Virus record (IMG/VR): IMGVR_UViG_3300046454_000714
Location: 23,528 to 87,527 of that record
Reading direction: 5' to 3' (one strand)
DNA length: 64,000 nt
Origin: a virus
Both the position numbers and the translations under genes were made by a program. The notes beneath the pieces were generated by a model. It made no database searches, was not told where the DNA came from, and worked only from the letters and a program-made list of their open reading frames with translations. Below are positions 14,609 through 22,495 of the stretch, one piece after another; position 1 is the first letter of the stretch, and every line of letters starts with the position of its first letter.

Positions 14609-15019
14609 TTGACTGTCGCCGACCTGAAGTCGTTTCCCGAGTCCAGCGTCCCCGCCGCCTTCGATCGCGGTCACCTGCACAGCCCGGACATGGGCTACAT
14701 GCAGTACGCCCTGAAAGGGCGCTACGACTACCGGCCCGGCAACGATTTCGAGCCCATGGCGGAGGCCCCGCGCGGCGACGCTAAGGCGTGGGCCTGGTGG
14801 TGGCGCAACACCGCGCGGATCGACGTACCCGACTACCTCGGGCTGCACGTCGGCGACGAGATCACCATCCGCCACGTGATTTCCACGGGCCCTGGTGTCG
14901 TGATCGAGACCCACCGATGCGGCGCCGTAGTCCGCTACCCGATGCCCAAGGGCGCCAACAAGCCGCACGACGAGATGTACGTCCGCCGCCGCAACTGCTC
15001 CGGCCACTGGTACCCGTAG
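14609..15019 (+). CDS. Hypothetical protein
   Basis: 136 residues, assigned TTG start 14609 because AAGGAG lies 7 nt upstream and no better start fits. It has a D-M-G-Y-M-Q-Y-A-L-K-G-R-Y-D-Y segment, a W-A-W-W-W-R-N helix and a beta-rich C-terminus (I-T-I-R-H-V-I, V-V-I-E-T-H). Not recognised. Confidence 0.55.
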   Translation: MTVADLKSFPESSVPAAFDRGHLHSPDMGYMQYALKGRYDYRPGNDFEPMAEAPRGDAKAWAWWWRNTARIDVPDYLGLHVGDEITIRHVISTGPGVVIETHRCGAVVRYPMPKGANKPHDEMYVRRRNCSGHWYP

Positions 15020-15028
15020 GAGGTTGCC

Positions 15029-15304
15029 GTGATCGCCCGCCCGCCGTACACCATCCCGGTCCCGGATGCGGTCGCCGACCTCGCCGCCCGGCAACTCCCC
15101 GGCCGGGTGCTCGAAGCCGTCGACGAGGCCGGACTGTGCGGGCGACTGCTCACCGGACGGACGCTGGCCGCCTGCCCGGCTGTGGTCCGCGCCGAACCCG
15201 CGATACGGCTGCACGCCCGACTCGCGTGGGCCAACAAACGACTCGCCGCCCACAACCCGGGGCTCGTACACGGCTGGGGCGACCTGCCCGGCCTCAACCG
15301 ATAG
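15029..15304 (+). CDS. Hypothetical protein
   Basis: 91 residues from GTG 15029 after TAGGAGG. Helical, ending W-G-D-L-P-G-L. No family recognised. It precedes the DUF3560 gene in the operon. Confidence 0.55.
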   Translation: MIARPPYTIPVPDAVADLAARQLPGRVLEAVDEAGLCGRLLTGRTLAACPAVVRAEPAIRLHARLAWANKRLAAHNPGLVHGWGDLPGLNR

Positions 15305-15313
15305 GAACGCCTG

Positions 15314-15856
15314 ATGGCCGACGAGAAGACGCCCAAGCAGCTCAAAGCAGAACAACTCCAGCAGCAAGCCGACCGACTCTCAGCCGAAGCGCAACAGCGG
15401 AGTGAGCGCGCGCACGGCATGTACGGCCGGTTCGCTGGTGGCCAGCCGCTCCTCTCTGGCCATCACTCGTACCGCAGCGCCCGCCGCGCCAAGGATCGCG
15501 CTGACGCCGCCTCCGACCGTGCCATCGACGCTTACAAGGCGGCCGAGAGCGCCCAAGCGAAGGCGAAGTGGGCGAAGGCGGACGCCGACGCGCGAGCCGA
15601 GATAACCGACACCGTCGCCACCCGGTCCCGGCCTTGGGAGCCCACCGACTTCCAGGTCGGCGACATCGTCACCGTCCGCGTCTTCGAGACGAGCACCAGC
15701 ACCTACCGCGTCAAGCGGGTCAACAAGAAGACGCTCACCCTCGATGGCGGCGGAGGCGGATGGGACGACCCCAAGCGCGAATACGACCGCGTACTCTCCC
15801 GCACCCGCGACGGTGCCACCATCACCAACCCTGCCGAAACGGAGGACGTTCAGTGA
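15314..15856 (+). CDS. DUF3560-like protein
   Basis: 180 residues. The first 100 are a charged helical region with the DUF3560-type motif G-Q-P-L-L-S-G-H-H-S-x-x-x-x-R-R-A-K-D-R. A beta-rich C-terminal domain follows (F-Q-V-G-D-I-V-T-V, T-Y-R-V-K-R-V). DUF3560 occurs on actinobacterial plasmids and phages, function unknown. The stop overlaps the next GTG start. Confidence 0.75.
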   Translation: MADEKTPKQLKAEQLQQQADRLSAEAQQRSERAHGMYGRFAGGQPLLSGHHSYRSARRAKDRADAASDRAIDAYKAAESAQAKAKWAKADADARAEITDTVATRSRPWEPTDFQVGDIVTVRVFETSTSTYRVKRVNKKTLTLDGGGGGWDDPKREYDRVLSRTRDGATITNPAETEDVQ

Positions 15857-16269
15857 TCCGCGAAGACCGATTCCTGATCAGCCGCAAGCCGTTCGCTATC
15901 GACCTGTCCACCGTCACCGGCAGCCAGCACCCACGCGGTGATCTCTACGCCTTCAGCGGCACCGCGAACGCCGTCTGGTTCCGGCGGCAGGGCGGCGTCA
16001 CAAAGGCCTGCCTCGGCTTGCTGAAGTTGTGGAGCCACTACCTGCCGGCCCCGCTCAACCTCGACGACCCGCACGCGGTCCTGTCCGCCGACCTCGACGG
16101 CCGCTACGGCGGTGACTGCCACGGCCGGTGGGACGGCGAACGGTACTGGGGCGCGCAAGAACCCTTCGTGCAGTCGCTCCACCTGACCCTGCTCGAACCG
16201 ATGCTCGCCAACTATCCGGCAATCCCCGACGGCCACGACGGCTGGTGGACGTTCCAGGAACCCCGGTGA
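15853..16269 (+). CDS. Hypothetical protein
   Basis: 138 residues from GTG 15853 in a GTGA overlap. It contains A-N-A-V-W-F-R-R-Q-G-G, a C-H-G-R-W-D-G-E-R-Y-W-G segment and a W-W-T-F end. Not recognised. It is co-translated with DUF3560 and the MazG-like gene. Confidence 0.55.
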   Translation: MIREDRFLISRKPFAIDLSTVTGSQHPRGDLYAFSGTANAVWFRRQGGVTKACLGLLKLWSHYLPAPLNLDDPHAVLSADLDGRYGGDCHGRWDGERYWGAQEPFVQSLHLTLLEPMLANYPAIPDGHDGWWTFQEPR

Positions 16270-16670
16270 CCGCCCCGACCGAGCCTGCCCCGGCGCCCAT
16301 ACCGGAGCCGCCCGCTTCGACCGCTGGTGGGGCGACCGCGACATCAACCGAGACGAGAACTGACGTGCAGACCATCCGCGACATCCAGGCCGCAGCCTGG
16401 GAAAACAAGCTCGCGAAAGGCTTCAACATCAGCGACGTGGCCTTGGAGTTCGGCCTCCTAACCGCCGAAATCGGCGAAGCCTTCACCGCCTGGCGCAAAG
16501 ACCTCCCCGACTACGGGGAAGAACTCGCCGACATCTTCCTCTACCTCGTCGCCGTAGCGGAAATGACCGGCATCGACCTCGCCGACGCCGTCACGCACAA
16601 GATGGCGATCAACGCCGCCCGCACCTACCGGGCCAACCACAACGGTGTACCCATCCGAGACGAGGACTGA
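16266..16670 (+). CDS. MazG-like nucleotide pyrophosphohydrolase
   Basis: 134 residues from GTG 16266. After about 40 Pro/Thr-rich residues comes a MazG helical domain: A-L-E-F-G-L-L-T-A-E-I-G-E-A and then E-E-L-A-D-I-F-L-Y-L, giving the ExxE and ExxD metal-binding pairs. Such enzymes hydrolyse non-canonical or signalling nucleotides to monophosphates; phages may use them to adjust nucleotide pools or reduce ppGpp. Substrate unknown. The catalytic acidic residues appear intact. Confidence 0.8.
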   Translation: MTAPTEPAPAPIPEPPASTAGGATATSTETRTDVQTIRDIQAAAWENKLAKGFNISDVALEFGLLTAEIGEAFTAWRKDLPDYGEELADIFLYLVAVAEMTGIDLADAVTHKMAINAARTYRANHNGVPIRDED

Positions 16671-16672
16671 GC

Positions 16673-16885
16673 ATGCCGATCCCCGAACACGATCTCTACG
16701 CCCCGTGTCCCCACGAGAAGCCGCGCACCGAGTGCAGGGAGCAGAGCTGCCGCGACTACCTGCGCGCCGTCGAGGCCGAGGAATACGTGCGCGCCGACAA
16801 CTCGGCCGAGGCGTGGGAAGAGGACTGGGACAGCTCGCCGCAACTCGGCGGCATGGGCGAAGAACTGCGACAGGGGGACCAATGA
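16673..16885 (+). CDS. Small Cys/His-containing protein
   Basis: 70 residues with C-P-H-E-K-P-R-T-E-C and E-Q-S-C, a possible zinc site, followed by an acidic tail. It overlaps the next gene. Unknown. Confidence 0.55.
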   Translation: MPIPEHDLYAPCPHEKPRTECREQSCRDYLRAVEAEEYVRADNSAEAWEEDWDSSPQLGGMGEELRQGDQ

Positions 16886-17124
16886 CCGCCGACCCGTTCA
16901 ACATCCCGACGGGCCCGATCAACTTCGAGCCCCTCGACTACCGGCCGTCCGCCGAGCAAGAGGCCATCCTCCGCAGCATCCTCGCCGCTGCCGAAGTCGA
17001 GCTGGGCGCCTACGACGAACGGATCCTGCGATGGCTCGCGCAGTTCGCGGACTGGGGGACGTTCGCCGTCATCGCATCGTGGATCGCGCGGGCGGCAGAC
17101 CCGACCACGAAGGAGACCTCATGA
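16882..17124 (+). CDS. Small hypothetical protein
   Basis: 80 residues, helical, with E-R-I-L-R-W-L-A-Q-F-A-D-W-G-T and W-I-A-R-A-A. ATGA overlaps link it to both neighbours. Confidence 0.55.
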   Translation: MTADPFNIPTGPINFEPLDYRPSAEQEAILRSILAAAEVELGAYDERILRWLAQFADWGTFAVIASWIARAADPTTKETS

Positions 17125-17615
17125 CCGCCGCCTGGCCGTTCGGCGACGACGCCGACGAACACGACCCGCTGACCAAGCTCCGCATCCCCGTCACCGGCGC
17201 CCACCCGATGTGGCGGTACATCGCCACCTTCGACCGCGACTCGGAGGCGCGGCCCACCGACCTCGAAGCGCAGCAACTCGCCTCCTACATCGAGCAGTAC
17301 AAGGTCTACTTCTTCGGTGCCGACGGCTGGTACAAGCGCAAGCTGGAAGAGAAGCCGTTGGACGTCGACGCGGTCACGAGGATCTTCCACAAGTGGGGCG
17401 ACGGCGACTGGTCCTACCGGATCGACACCTGGCAGTACGGGGCGTTCTGGATTCCGGTCGCGCCACGTCTGCGGCTCGGCCAGCACGACGACGCCAAGGT
17501 CGGACCGCTCACCCTCGTCCAGGTCATGGACCGCGACAAGCGCATGCACACCGAATACCCCAGCAAGGACTGGGCGGAATGGAAGGCCGCACACCCGGAG
17601 GTGTTCCCGACATGA
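17121..17615 (+). CDS. Hypothetical protein
   Basis: 164 residues rich in aromatic amino acids (W-Y-K-R-K-L, W-S-Y-R-I-D-T-W-Q-Y-G-A-F-W). An alpha/beta fold is likely. No family recognised. Overlaps on both sides place it firmly in the operon. Confidence 0.6.
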   Translation: MTAAWPFGDDADEHDPLTKLRIPVTGAHPMWRYIATFDRDSEARPTDLEAQQLASYIEQYKVYFFGADGWYKRKLEEKPLDVDAVTRIFHKWGDGDWSYRIDTWQYGAFWIPVAPRLRLGQHDDAKVGPLTLVQVMDRDKRMHTEYPSKDWAEWKAAHPEVFPT

Positions 17616-17842
17616 GCAAGATGCTGCCGATCGGCGCGAGGGTCCGCGTCACCCCGATCACCATCACCCACCTCGACGGAACCTCCAGCACCGACGAGCC
17701 GTACAACGCCGTCATCGTCGGCTACGACATGGGCCGCACCAAGTACCGCCTCGACAGGGAAATCTGGGACGGCCTCTACGCCACCGGCGGCCACACCTGG
17801 GCATTCCGAAAGGAAGTCGCTGCAGCGGGAGACGCCCCGTGA
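17612..17842 (+). CDS. Small beta-rich protein
   Basis: 76 residues: I-G-A-R-V-R-V-T-P-I-T, V-I-V-G-Y-D and Y-R-L-D look like strands of a small SH3-like barrel. No family assigned. Confidence 0.55.
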   Translation: MSKMLPIGARVRVTPITITHLDGTSSTDEPYNAVIVGYDMGRTKYRLDREIWDGLYATGGHTWAFRKEVAAAGDAP

Positions 17843-17922
17843 ACCGCCCCCCGTCCGCGAAAGCCGCCGTTGCCGGGCTGCTCGCCTGGGAACAGCGGGC
17901 GACGAGGAAGCCGCGCACATGA
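17839..17922 (+). CDS. 27-residue micro-ORF bridging two genes
   Basis: GTG 17839 overlaps the upstream stop (GTGA) and its TGA overlaps the next ATG (ATGA). The peptide is basic at both ends with an A-A-V-A-G-L-L-A-W helix. It may be a real peptide or a translational relay keeping ribosomes in the operon. Confidence 0.5.
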   Translation: MNRPPSAKAAVAGLLAWEQRATRKPRT

Positions 17923-18110
17923 CCCTGATCCACACCCACGCCGACGACCTGCGCCTTGGCGATGTCATCGTCCACGCTGACGGCGAAACCACCGTCCGCG
18001 AACTCGACCGCAGCGCCCCACCCGCCATCGTCGTCAACCCCGGCAGCAGCGACCAGATGAGCGGCTACCTGTGGGAACGCGTGCAAGTCCGGCGCGAGGA
18101 GCAGCCGTGA
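17919..18110 (+). CDS. Small beta-rich protein
   Basis: 63 residues with L-R-L-G-D-V-I-V-H-A-D-G-E-T-T-V, similar in style to the other small strand-rich proteins of this operon. Coupled to both neighbours. Unknown. Confidence 0.55.
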   Translation: MTLIHTHADDLRLGDVIVHADGETTVRELDRSAPPAIVVNPGSSDQMSGYLWERVQVRREEQP

Positions 18111-18328
18111 CTGCCCCCGCCCCGACGCTCGCCGACGAATACCCGATCCCGGGCGTCCGGTTCGAGAACGGCCGCACCGAACACCACGTCCGCCGGCCCG
18201 AGGAGCAGCGGTGGTGGGACCTGCTGCACGCCGCCTGCGGGAAGAGCGGATACCGGGCGACCGGGTACGTCGTCGGGGCGGTCCGGGACTGCCGGGGATG
18301 CGCGCTGGCTGTGGAGTGCGGCACCTGA
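18107..18328 (+). CDS. Small Cys-containing protein
   Basis: 73 residues from GTG 18107, ending with C-R-G-C-A-L-A-V-E-C, a possible zinc site. A W-W-D-L-L-H-A-A-C helix lies upstream. Unknown. Confidence 0.55.
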   Translation: MTAPAPTLADEYPIPGVRFENGRTEHHVRRPEEQRWWDLLHAACGKSGYRATGYVVGAVRDCRGCALAVECGT

Positions 18329-18419
18329 CTGCGCCAATGGCCCACCGTGTCAACGGCGTGCAGCATCATTGGCTCAGTAGTGCCCCCGTTCCCCGCACCA
18401 CCGCCGGAGGAGCTGCACC

Positions 18420-19127
18420 ATGCACGACCACACCCCCGACGACGACGGCTACATCTGGCCGACATGCGTCACCCCTCGCTGCGGCCGACAGTTGTGGGCC
18501 GACGAGCTTGACCGGTGGGCGTGCCGGCCCTGCGGCGACATCACCTTGACCCGCATCGCTGAACTCCCCGCCCTGTTCCGGCAGCTCGACACGACGGCCG
18601 CCCTGATGCGCGGCGCCCGACGCCCGGGCGGTGGCGGCTCGGGCTCGAAGACGCCGCCGATCCCGCCCCGGCTCGAAGTCCTCTCCCTGGTCGGCCCTGG
18701 CGGTGTGGCGGCCCGCCTGTCGGCGATCGAGGACGCCTGGCGGAAGGTGCTCGACTGGACGGTCTCACCGTGGCGCGGCTCCCCGGCGCAGGCCGTGCCG
18801 CAGCTCGCCAAGTTCGTGGGCGACAACCTGTTGTGGGCGTGCGGTAGTTACGAGGAGGTCGGGCAGGACATCGACGACCTGCGCAGGCTGCACGGCGAGA
18901 TGAAGGCCATCGTCGACGACGAGCGGCGGCCCGGGCGGGTGCAGATCGGCAACTGCCCTGTGCGCCTCGACGACGGGCCGTGCTGGACGCCGCTCACCGC
19001 CCGCGCCGACAGTCACCGCGTCCACTGCCCGGGCTGCAAGACGAAGTGGGAGACGATCGGGGAGTGGCGGGAACTGCGGGCCGCGCAAGAAGCCGTGCTC
19101 GCCGAAGCGGCAGGAGTCGCGGCGTGA
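18420..19127 (+). CDS. Zinc-ribbon protein of actinophage type
   Basis: 235 residues. An N-terminal ribbon (C-V-T-P-R-C-G and C-R-P-C-G) is followed by a helical middle and a second ribbon near the C-terminus (C-P-V-R, C-W-T, H-C-P-G-C-K-T-K-W). Two zinc ribbons flanking helices suggest nucleic-acid binding. I recognise the style from Streptomyces phages but not the function. A GGAGGAG site precedes it after a 91-bp gap. Confidence 0.6.
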   Translation: MHDHTPDDDGYIWPTCVTPRCGRQLWADELDRWACRPCGDITLTRIAELPALFRQLDTTAALMRGARRPGGGGSGSKTPPIPPRLEVLSLVGPGGVAARLSAIEDAWRKVLDWTVSPWRGSPAQAVPQLAKFVGDNLLWACGSYEEVGQDIDDLRRLHGEMKAIVDDERRPGRVQIGNCPVRLDDGPCWTPLTARADSHRVHCPGCKTKWETIGEWRELRAAQEAVLAEAAGVAA

Positions 19128-19357
19128 CGGATCGCAATGAGGCTCGGCAGCGACTGATCGAGACTCTCAACGAAGAGCACAACCCCTCCTACTTCGGCGA
19201 CGATTCACGCGATGCCGAGCGGCTCGTCAACGACTTCGCCCACGAACTCGCCGAGCAGATCCGCAACGCACCCGAGCCCTCCCAGGCATGGGACGACCAC
19301 TACTTCAAGGGCGAGGAAAACGCAGCGAATCTGATCGACCCAGAGGTGCAGCCATGA
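19124..19357 (+). CDS. Small acidic hypothetical protein
   Basis: 77 residues from GTG 19124. Helical and acidic, with L-I-E-T-L-N-E-E-H-N-P. Overlaps both neighbours. Confidence 0.55.
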   Translation: MTDRNEARQRLIETLNEEHNPSYFGDDSRDAERLVNDFAHELAEQIRNAPEPSQAWDDHYFKGEENAANLIDPEVQP

Positions 19358-19551
19358 GTGAGCGATCCGAGAACTTCATCTGGACCAGCGGCATCCTGGC
19401 CCTCGGCCTCGCTGGCTTGGGCACCGGGGCGTGGGTGACTACAGTCGGAGGCAGGTACATCGCCCCGGGCGCACTGGCCGTACTCTGTGGAATCTTCCTG
19501 GTCTTCATGGCCTTCGCGGGGCGGCGACACGAAGACGGTGTTGGATCGTGA
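19354..19551 (+). CDS. Two-span membrane protein
   Basis: 65 residues with spans at about 12-30 and 37-56, and a charged tail R-R-H-E-D. Membrane location predicted; role unknown. Confidence 0.6.
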   Translation: MSERSENFIWTSGILALGLAGLGTGAWVTTVGGRYIAPGALAVLCGIFLVFMAFAGRRHEDGVGS

Positions 19552-19775
19552 GCGACGACTTCGTAGCCCGCTACTACCAGTACCACCGGCTCCACGAAAT
19601 GCCCTGCGAGGACATCGAGGACGCGATCGGCTTCCTCGCCGCAGGAGTCGACAATGGGAAATGCGTTCCGGAGGACGTCACCCAGCCAGACGGGACCGTG
19701 GTCCTGGACCATGCGCAGACCCTCAGGCGCATCGAGGCGATGCTCGAAGAGTGGCATCAGGAGTCGACCGCATGA
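19548..19775 (+). CDS. Small hypothetical protein
   Basis: 75 residues from GTG 19548, helical and acidic, with D-I-E-D-A-I-G-F-L. Coupled on both sides. Confidence 0.55.
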   Translation: MSDDFVARYYQYHRLHEMPCEDIEDAIGFLAAGVDNGKCVPEDVTQPDGTVVLDHAQTLRRIEAMLEEWHQESTA

Positions 19776-20155
19776 GCCAGATAGCCGATTTCCTCCGCGC
19801 CCGCTACGCCGAGGATGCGACTGCGGTCCGGGCGAACTGGAACGGCAAGGGCATCACCTCCGAGCGATACCACGGCACACCCATCGACCCGGTACGCCTC
19901 CTCGACGACATCGAGGCCAAGGTCGCGCTCGTCGACGACCTGCTTGCCGAGCGGCATGAAGTCGTGGACGGCGACTGCTGGTACACATGCGCCGCCGCAA
20001 CCGAGGAACGGGACGGCGGGACAACCTGCGACGACGATCGGCTCGGCAAGCCCTGCGACTGCGGACGCGACGACCGCGTCAACCGACGACTCGCCATCTT
20101 GGCCCGGCAGTTCGCCGGGCACCCGGATCACAAGGGGGAGGAGTGGGCGCCGTGA
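19772..20155 (+). CDS. DUF6221-like protein
   Basis: 127 residues. The start I-A-D-F-L-R-A-R-Y-A-E-D-A matches the DUF6221 family opening. The middle has C-W-Y-T-C, a second Cys pair (C-D-C) and an R-R-L-A-I-L-A-R-Q-F helix. Function unknown; the family is common on Streptomyces phages. A second, leftward, member lies at 40334-40774. Confidence 0.65.
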   Translation: MSQIADFLRARYAEDATAVRANWNGKGITSERYHGTPIDPVRLLDDIEAKVALVDDLLAERHEVVDGDCWYTCAAATEERDGGTTCDDDRLGKPCDCGRDDRVNRRLAILARQFAGHPDHKGEEWAP

Positions 20156-20427
20156 CAGCCCCGCCGTGGGGTCATAAGCCGCCGCCCGTCGACGACGTCA
20201 CCACCTACTGGAACAGCGCGCCGCCCAGCATGTCACCACGCTGCGGCTACTGGCTCACACGCCACCACGACGGCACCTGGCGGGCCAACCGGTGGATCCG
20301 GTGCGAGGGATATCACGCGGCAGCCGAACGGCTCGGGGTGTGGATCTGGGAGTACCTGCATGTGCTCCGGCCGCTCTTCGGCGAGGGCGATGCGGCGTCA
20401 CTGACCTGCGCAAAGGCCCGCGAATAG
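20152..20427 (+). CDS. Hypothetical protein
   Basis: 91 residues from GTG 20152 in an overlap. It has C-G-Y-W-L-T-R-H-H-D-G-T-W and aromatic-rich helices. Last gene of this tightly packed block. Not recognised. Confidence 0.55.
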   Translation: MTAPPWGHKPPPVDDVTTYWNSAPPSMSPRCGYWLTRHHDGTWRANRWIRCEGYHAAAERLGVWIWEYLHVLRPLFGEGDAASLTCAKARE

Positions 20428-20516
20428 ATCCAAAAGCCGGTAGAATTGGGGCAGTTGAGACCCCGGCGACCGTGCGACCGGTCCCGGGGCGTGGCCGACC
20501 TTCAGAGGAGATCGAC

Positions 20517-21338
20517 ATGGGTCAGGGTAACGCCTTCACCCCGCAATCAATCAAAGATCAACACGCAGGGATTCGCCGCAGCGTCGCCCCGCTGCTAGCG
20601 ATGATCGACACAGAAGACCCAGCCTTCAAGCACATCGCTGCGGCGCTGGAATCCATGAAGACGGCAGGTGTCGAACTCGACGAGGCGGCCATCTCGATCG
20701 CCGTGAAGCTCGGCAAGCAGAAGTACACCGAGGCGCAGCCGGAGGCGTGGAAGAAGCGGCACAACGAGCCGGAGCGCAAGTCCATCGTCTACTACATCCG
20801 GCGAGGCGACCTCATAAAGATCGGCACAACAGTCGACCCGTTCCGCCGCTTCAGCGGTCTGCGCCCCGACGAAATCCTCGCCTTCGAGCCAGGAGGGCCA
20901 GAGCTGGAAGCATCGCGGCATCGCCAGTTCAGCGCATGCCGAGTCACCAAGAGGGGCGAGTACTTCCGCCCGAGCGCTGCCCTGAAAGGCCACATCGAGA
21001 GCCTGCGCGAACAGCACGGACCGCCGGACCCTGCGTGGCCCACCGTCGCAACCCTCGGCTCGGGAAGCATTCGCAAGAAGCAGCCAGTTGAGCTTCCGGA
21101 ACCCACGACAGGCGAGATGGCCACCGCCCCCCAAGCGGCCAAGCTGCTCAACATGAGCGTCAGCACCATCCACGGCTGGGCACATCGAGGCGTCATCAAG
21201 GCCGCCGGTAAGGACGTTCACGGCCGCCCCAAGTACTTCGTCGAGCAGATGAGGTTCCTGATCGACAAGAACCGATCCTGGATGAACCACCGACCCCGCC
21301 GGGCGGCCGGTGACCAGGAAGTTCAGTCAGTGGCTTGA
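20517..21338 (+). CDS. GIY-YIG (T5orf172/MUG113-like) protein with C-terminal HTH
   Basis: 273 residues. Residues about 88-160 carry the T5orf172-type GIY-YIG domain: V-Y-Y-I-R-R-G, then I-K-I-G-T-T, R-R-F and L-E-A-S-R-H-R-Q-F. Residues about 200-250 form a MerR-like helix-turn-helix (A-P-Q-A-A-K-L-L-N-M-S-V-S-T-I-H). The pairing suggests a DNA-targeted nuclease, either a homing enzyme or a regulator. Start 20517 is set by GAGGAG. Two back-to-back mini-hairpins span its stop codon. Confidence 0.75.
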   Translation: MGQGNAFTPQSIKDQHAGIRRSVAPLLAMIDTEDPAFKHIAAALESMKTAGVELDEAAISIAVKLGKQKYTEAQPEAWKKRHNEPERKSIVYYIRRGDLIKIGTTVDPFRRFSGLRPDEILAFEPGGPELEASRHRQFSACRVTKRGEYFRPSAALKGHIESLREQHGPPDPAWPTVATLGSGSIRKKQPVELPEPTTGEMATAPQAAKLLNMSVSTIHGWAHRGVIKAAGKDVHGRPKYFVEQMRFLIDKNRSWMNHRPRRAAGDQEVQSVA

Positions 21339-21396
21339 CAAGCCGGACTGTAAGTCCAATTCTTGATCGTGGAACACGAGTCACATCACGCTTCTG

Positions 21397-21426
21397 GAGC
21401 CCCCGCCGAATCAATGGCGGGGGCTC
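21397..21426 (+). terminator. Terminator-like hairpin in the leader of the next gene
   Basis: GAGCCCCCGCC and GGCGGGGGCTC form a perfect 11-bp stem with an 8-nt loop, 22 bp before GTG 21449. No T-tract follows. Confidence 0.6.
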
Positions 21427-21448
21427 TCGCGTTGCCTGGGGAGGTGAC

Positions 21449-21730
21449 GTGGTCGCCTACCCGAACCCTGACCGGCTTGAGATTCACTTCGCTCAGCTCA
21501 CAGGCAGCCGCGAACTCGGAGACCTCTGGGAAGCGGCCCGCGTCGCCGAGGTGAAGCCGGGAACGATTCGCGTCTGGGTCACGCGCGGAAAGATCGCGCC
21601 AGTCCTCGACGGTGAGGCAGGACAGTACTTCCACCTCCCCACCGTGCGACAGGCAGCAGAAGGCGGAGCCAAGCACCGGCCCGCCGACCCCGCAGCCAAC
21701 AGTCGCGGCCCCCACGCCCACGCCGCCTGA
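21449..21730 (+). CDS. MerR-like small HTH protein
   Basis: 93 residues from GTG 21449 (GGGGAGG upstream). A-A-R-V-A-E-V-K-P-G-T-I-R-V-W-V-T-R-G-K-I is a MerR/excisionase-type helix-turn-helix, followed by a wing and a disordered tail. Likely a DNA-binding regulator. It is preceded and followed by strong hairpins. Confidence 0.65.
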   Translation: MVAYPNPDRLEIHFAQLTGSRELGDLWEAARVAEVKPGTIRVWVTRGKIAPVLDGEAGQYFHLPTVRQAAEGGAKHRPADPAANSRGPHAHAA

Positions 21731-21742
21731 CGGCCCCCAACT

Positions 21743-21911
21743 CCTGCGCGGCGGTGCGCAGGCCGGGCCTTGAAGCGCTCAGCGCTCGGCCCACACGTCC
21801 GCCCCGGCCCTCAGCGGGAAGCCGGGGCGGACGAAGACCACAGACCGGGGCTGGCCGCTCACTCCGAGCCCCGAACGTCCCGCCGTCCACCCCTACGCCG
21901 GGCGGCGGGAC
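21743..21911. repeat. Array of four strong hairpins in a non-coding stretch
   Basis: Arms: CCTGCGC/GCGCAGG (21743-21749, 21756-21762); GTCCGCCCCGGC/GCCGGGGCGGAC (21797-21808, 21821-21832); GGGGCT/AGCCCC (21847-21852, 21867-21872); GTCCCGCCG/CGGCGGGAC (21877-21885, 21903-21911). Two AGCGCT palindromes lie between the first two. No good reading frame is seen in 21731-21950. Confidence 0.7.
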
Positions 21912-21950
21912 TTGACCACCACCACCAACACCACAACTGCAGGAGTCGGA

Positions 21951-22172
21951 ATGACCATCCAGACCAACACATACGAAGCCCGCATCGACGAGCCCGGTAA
22001 TGGCGTCAAGACCAAGAAGGTCGACGCCGCGTACTTCGCCCTCGAAGACCGGCTCATCGAGTTCAAGGACACCGACCACAAGACCGTGTACGCCGTCCGC
22101 TGGGACCTCTTGCTCTCCGTCGAACGTGTAGAACTCACAGGCGGCCCGGTTCTGGCCGACTCCACGAACTAG
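21951..22172 (+). CDS. Small hypothetical protein
   Basis: 73 residues; ATG 21951 is chosen for the AGGAG site 5 nt upstream. It has I-D-E-P-G-N-G-V-K-T-K-K and a beta-rich body with V-Y-A-V-R-W-D. Not recognised. It is the first gene after the hairpin array and before the fibre-like genes. Confidence 0.6.
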   Translation: MTIQTNTYEARIDEPGNGVKTKKVDAAYFALEDRLIEFKDTDHKTVYAVRWDLLLSVERVELTGGPVLADSTN

Positions 22173-22181
22173 GCGCGGGGC

Positions 22182-22217
22182 GCCCGTCGCTCGGAACCCA
22201 TGCTCCGGGCGACGGGC
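22182..22217 (+). terminator. Hairpin after the small gene
   Basis: GCCCGTCGC and GCGACGGGC pair perfectly over 9 bp around an 18-nt loop. No T-tract; terminator or processing site. Confidence 0.5.
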
Positions 22218-22239
22218 CCCACCAGCCCTGAGGGACGCC

Positions 22240-22365
22240 ATGCGCCGGACTGTCATCACCGCCCTGTTCGTCCTCGCCTGGATGGTCGGCCCCGTCGTCC
22301 ACATCGCCGACGGGCCCGTCGCGCCCCGGCCGGTACTCGACGCGCCACACGGCGCCCGCCCGTAA
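22240..22365 (+). CDS. Short membrane-anchored or secreted peptide
   Basis: 41 residues: M-R-R then a hydrophobic stretch (V-I-T-A-L-F-V-L-A-W-M-V-G-P-V-V), then a Pro-rich tail. It looks like a signal-anchor peptide. A short gap links it to the next GTG start. Confidence 0.5.
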   Translation: MRRTVITALFVLAWMVGPVVHIADGPVAPRPVLDAPHGARP

Positions 22366-22375
22366 GGAGACCGCC

Positions 22376-22495
22376 GTGGCCGACGAACACGTCCTCACCG
22401 TCACCGTCGAAGCATCCGGCGAAGTCACCCCCGCACCCCAGAAGCCCGACGCCGTCGAGCCCACCACGGAAGACGAGGAACTGACCGATGGCTGA
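22376..22495 (+). CDS. Small acidic peptide
   Basis: 39 residues from GTG 22376 after AAGGAG, with a T-V-T-V-E strand and an acidic tail (T-T-E-D-E-E). It overlaps the fibre-like gene start by 8 bp. Such peptides often precede phage structural genes. Confidence 0.5.
   Translation: MADEHVLTVTVEASGEVTPAPQKPDAVEPTTEDEELTDG

Noticed and set aside
21331-21360. GGACTGTAAGTCC looked like the anticodon arm of a tRNA-Tyr.
   Set aside because: The loop would be three bases, and no acceptor, D or T arms can be drawn around it.
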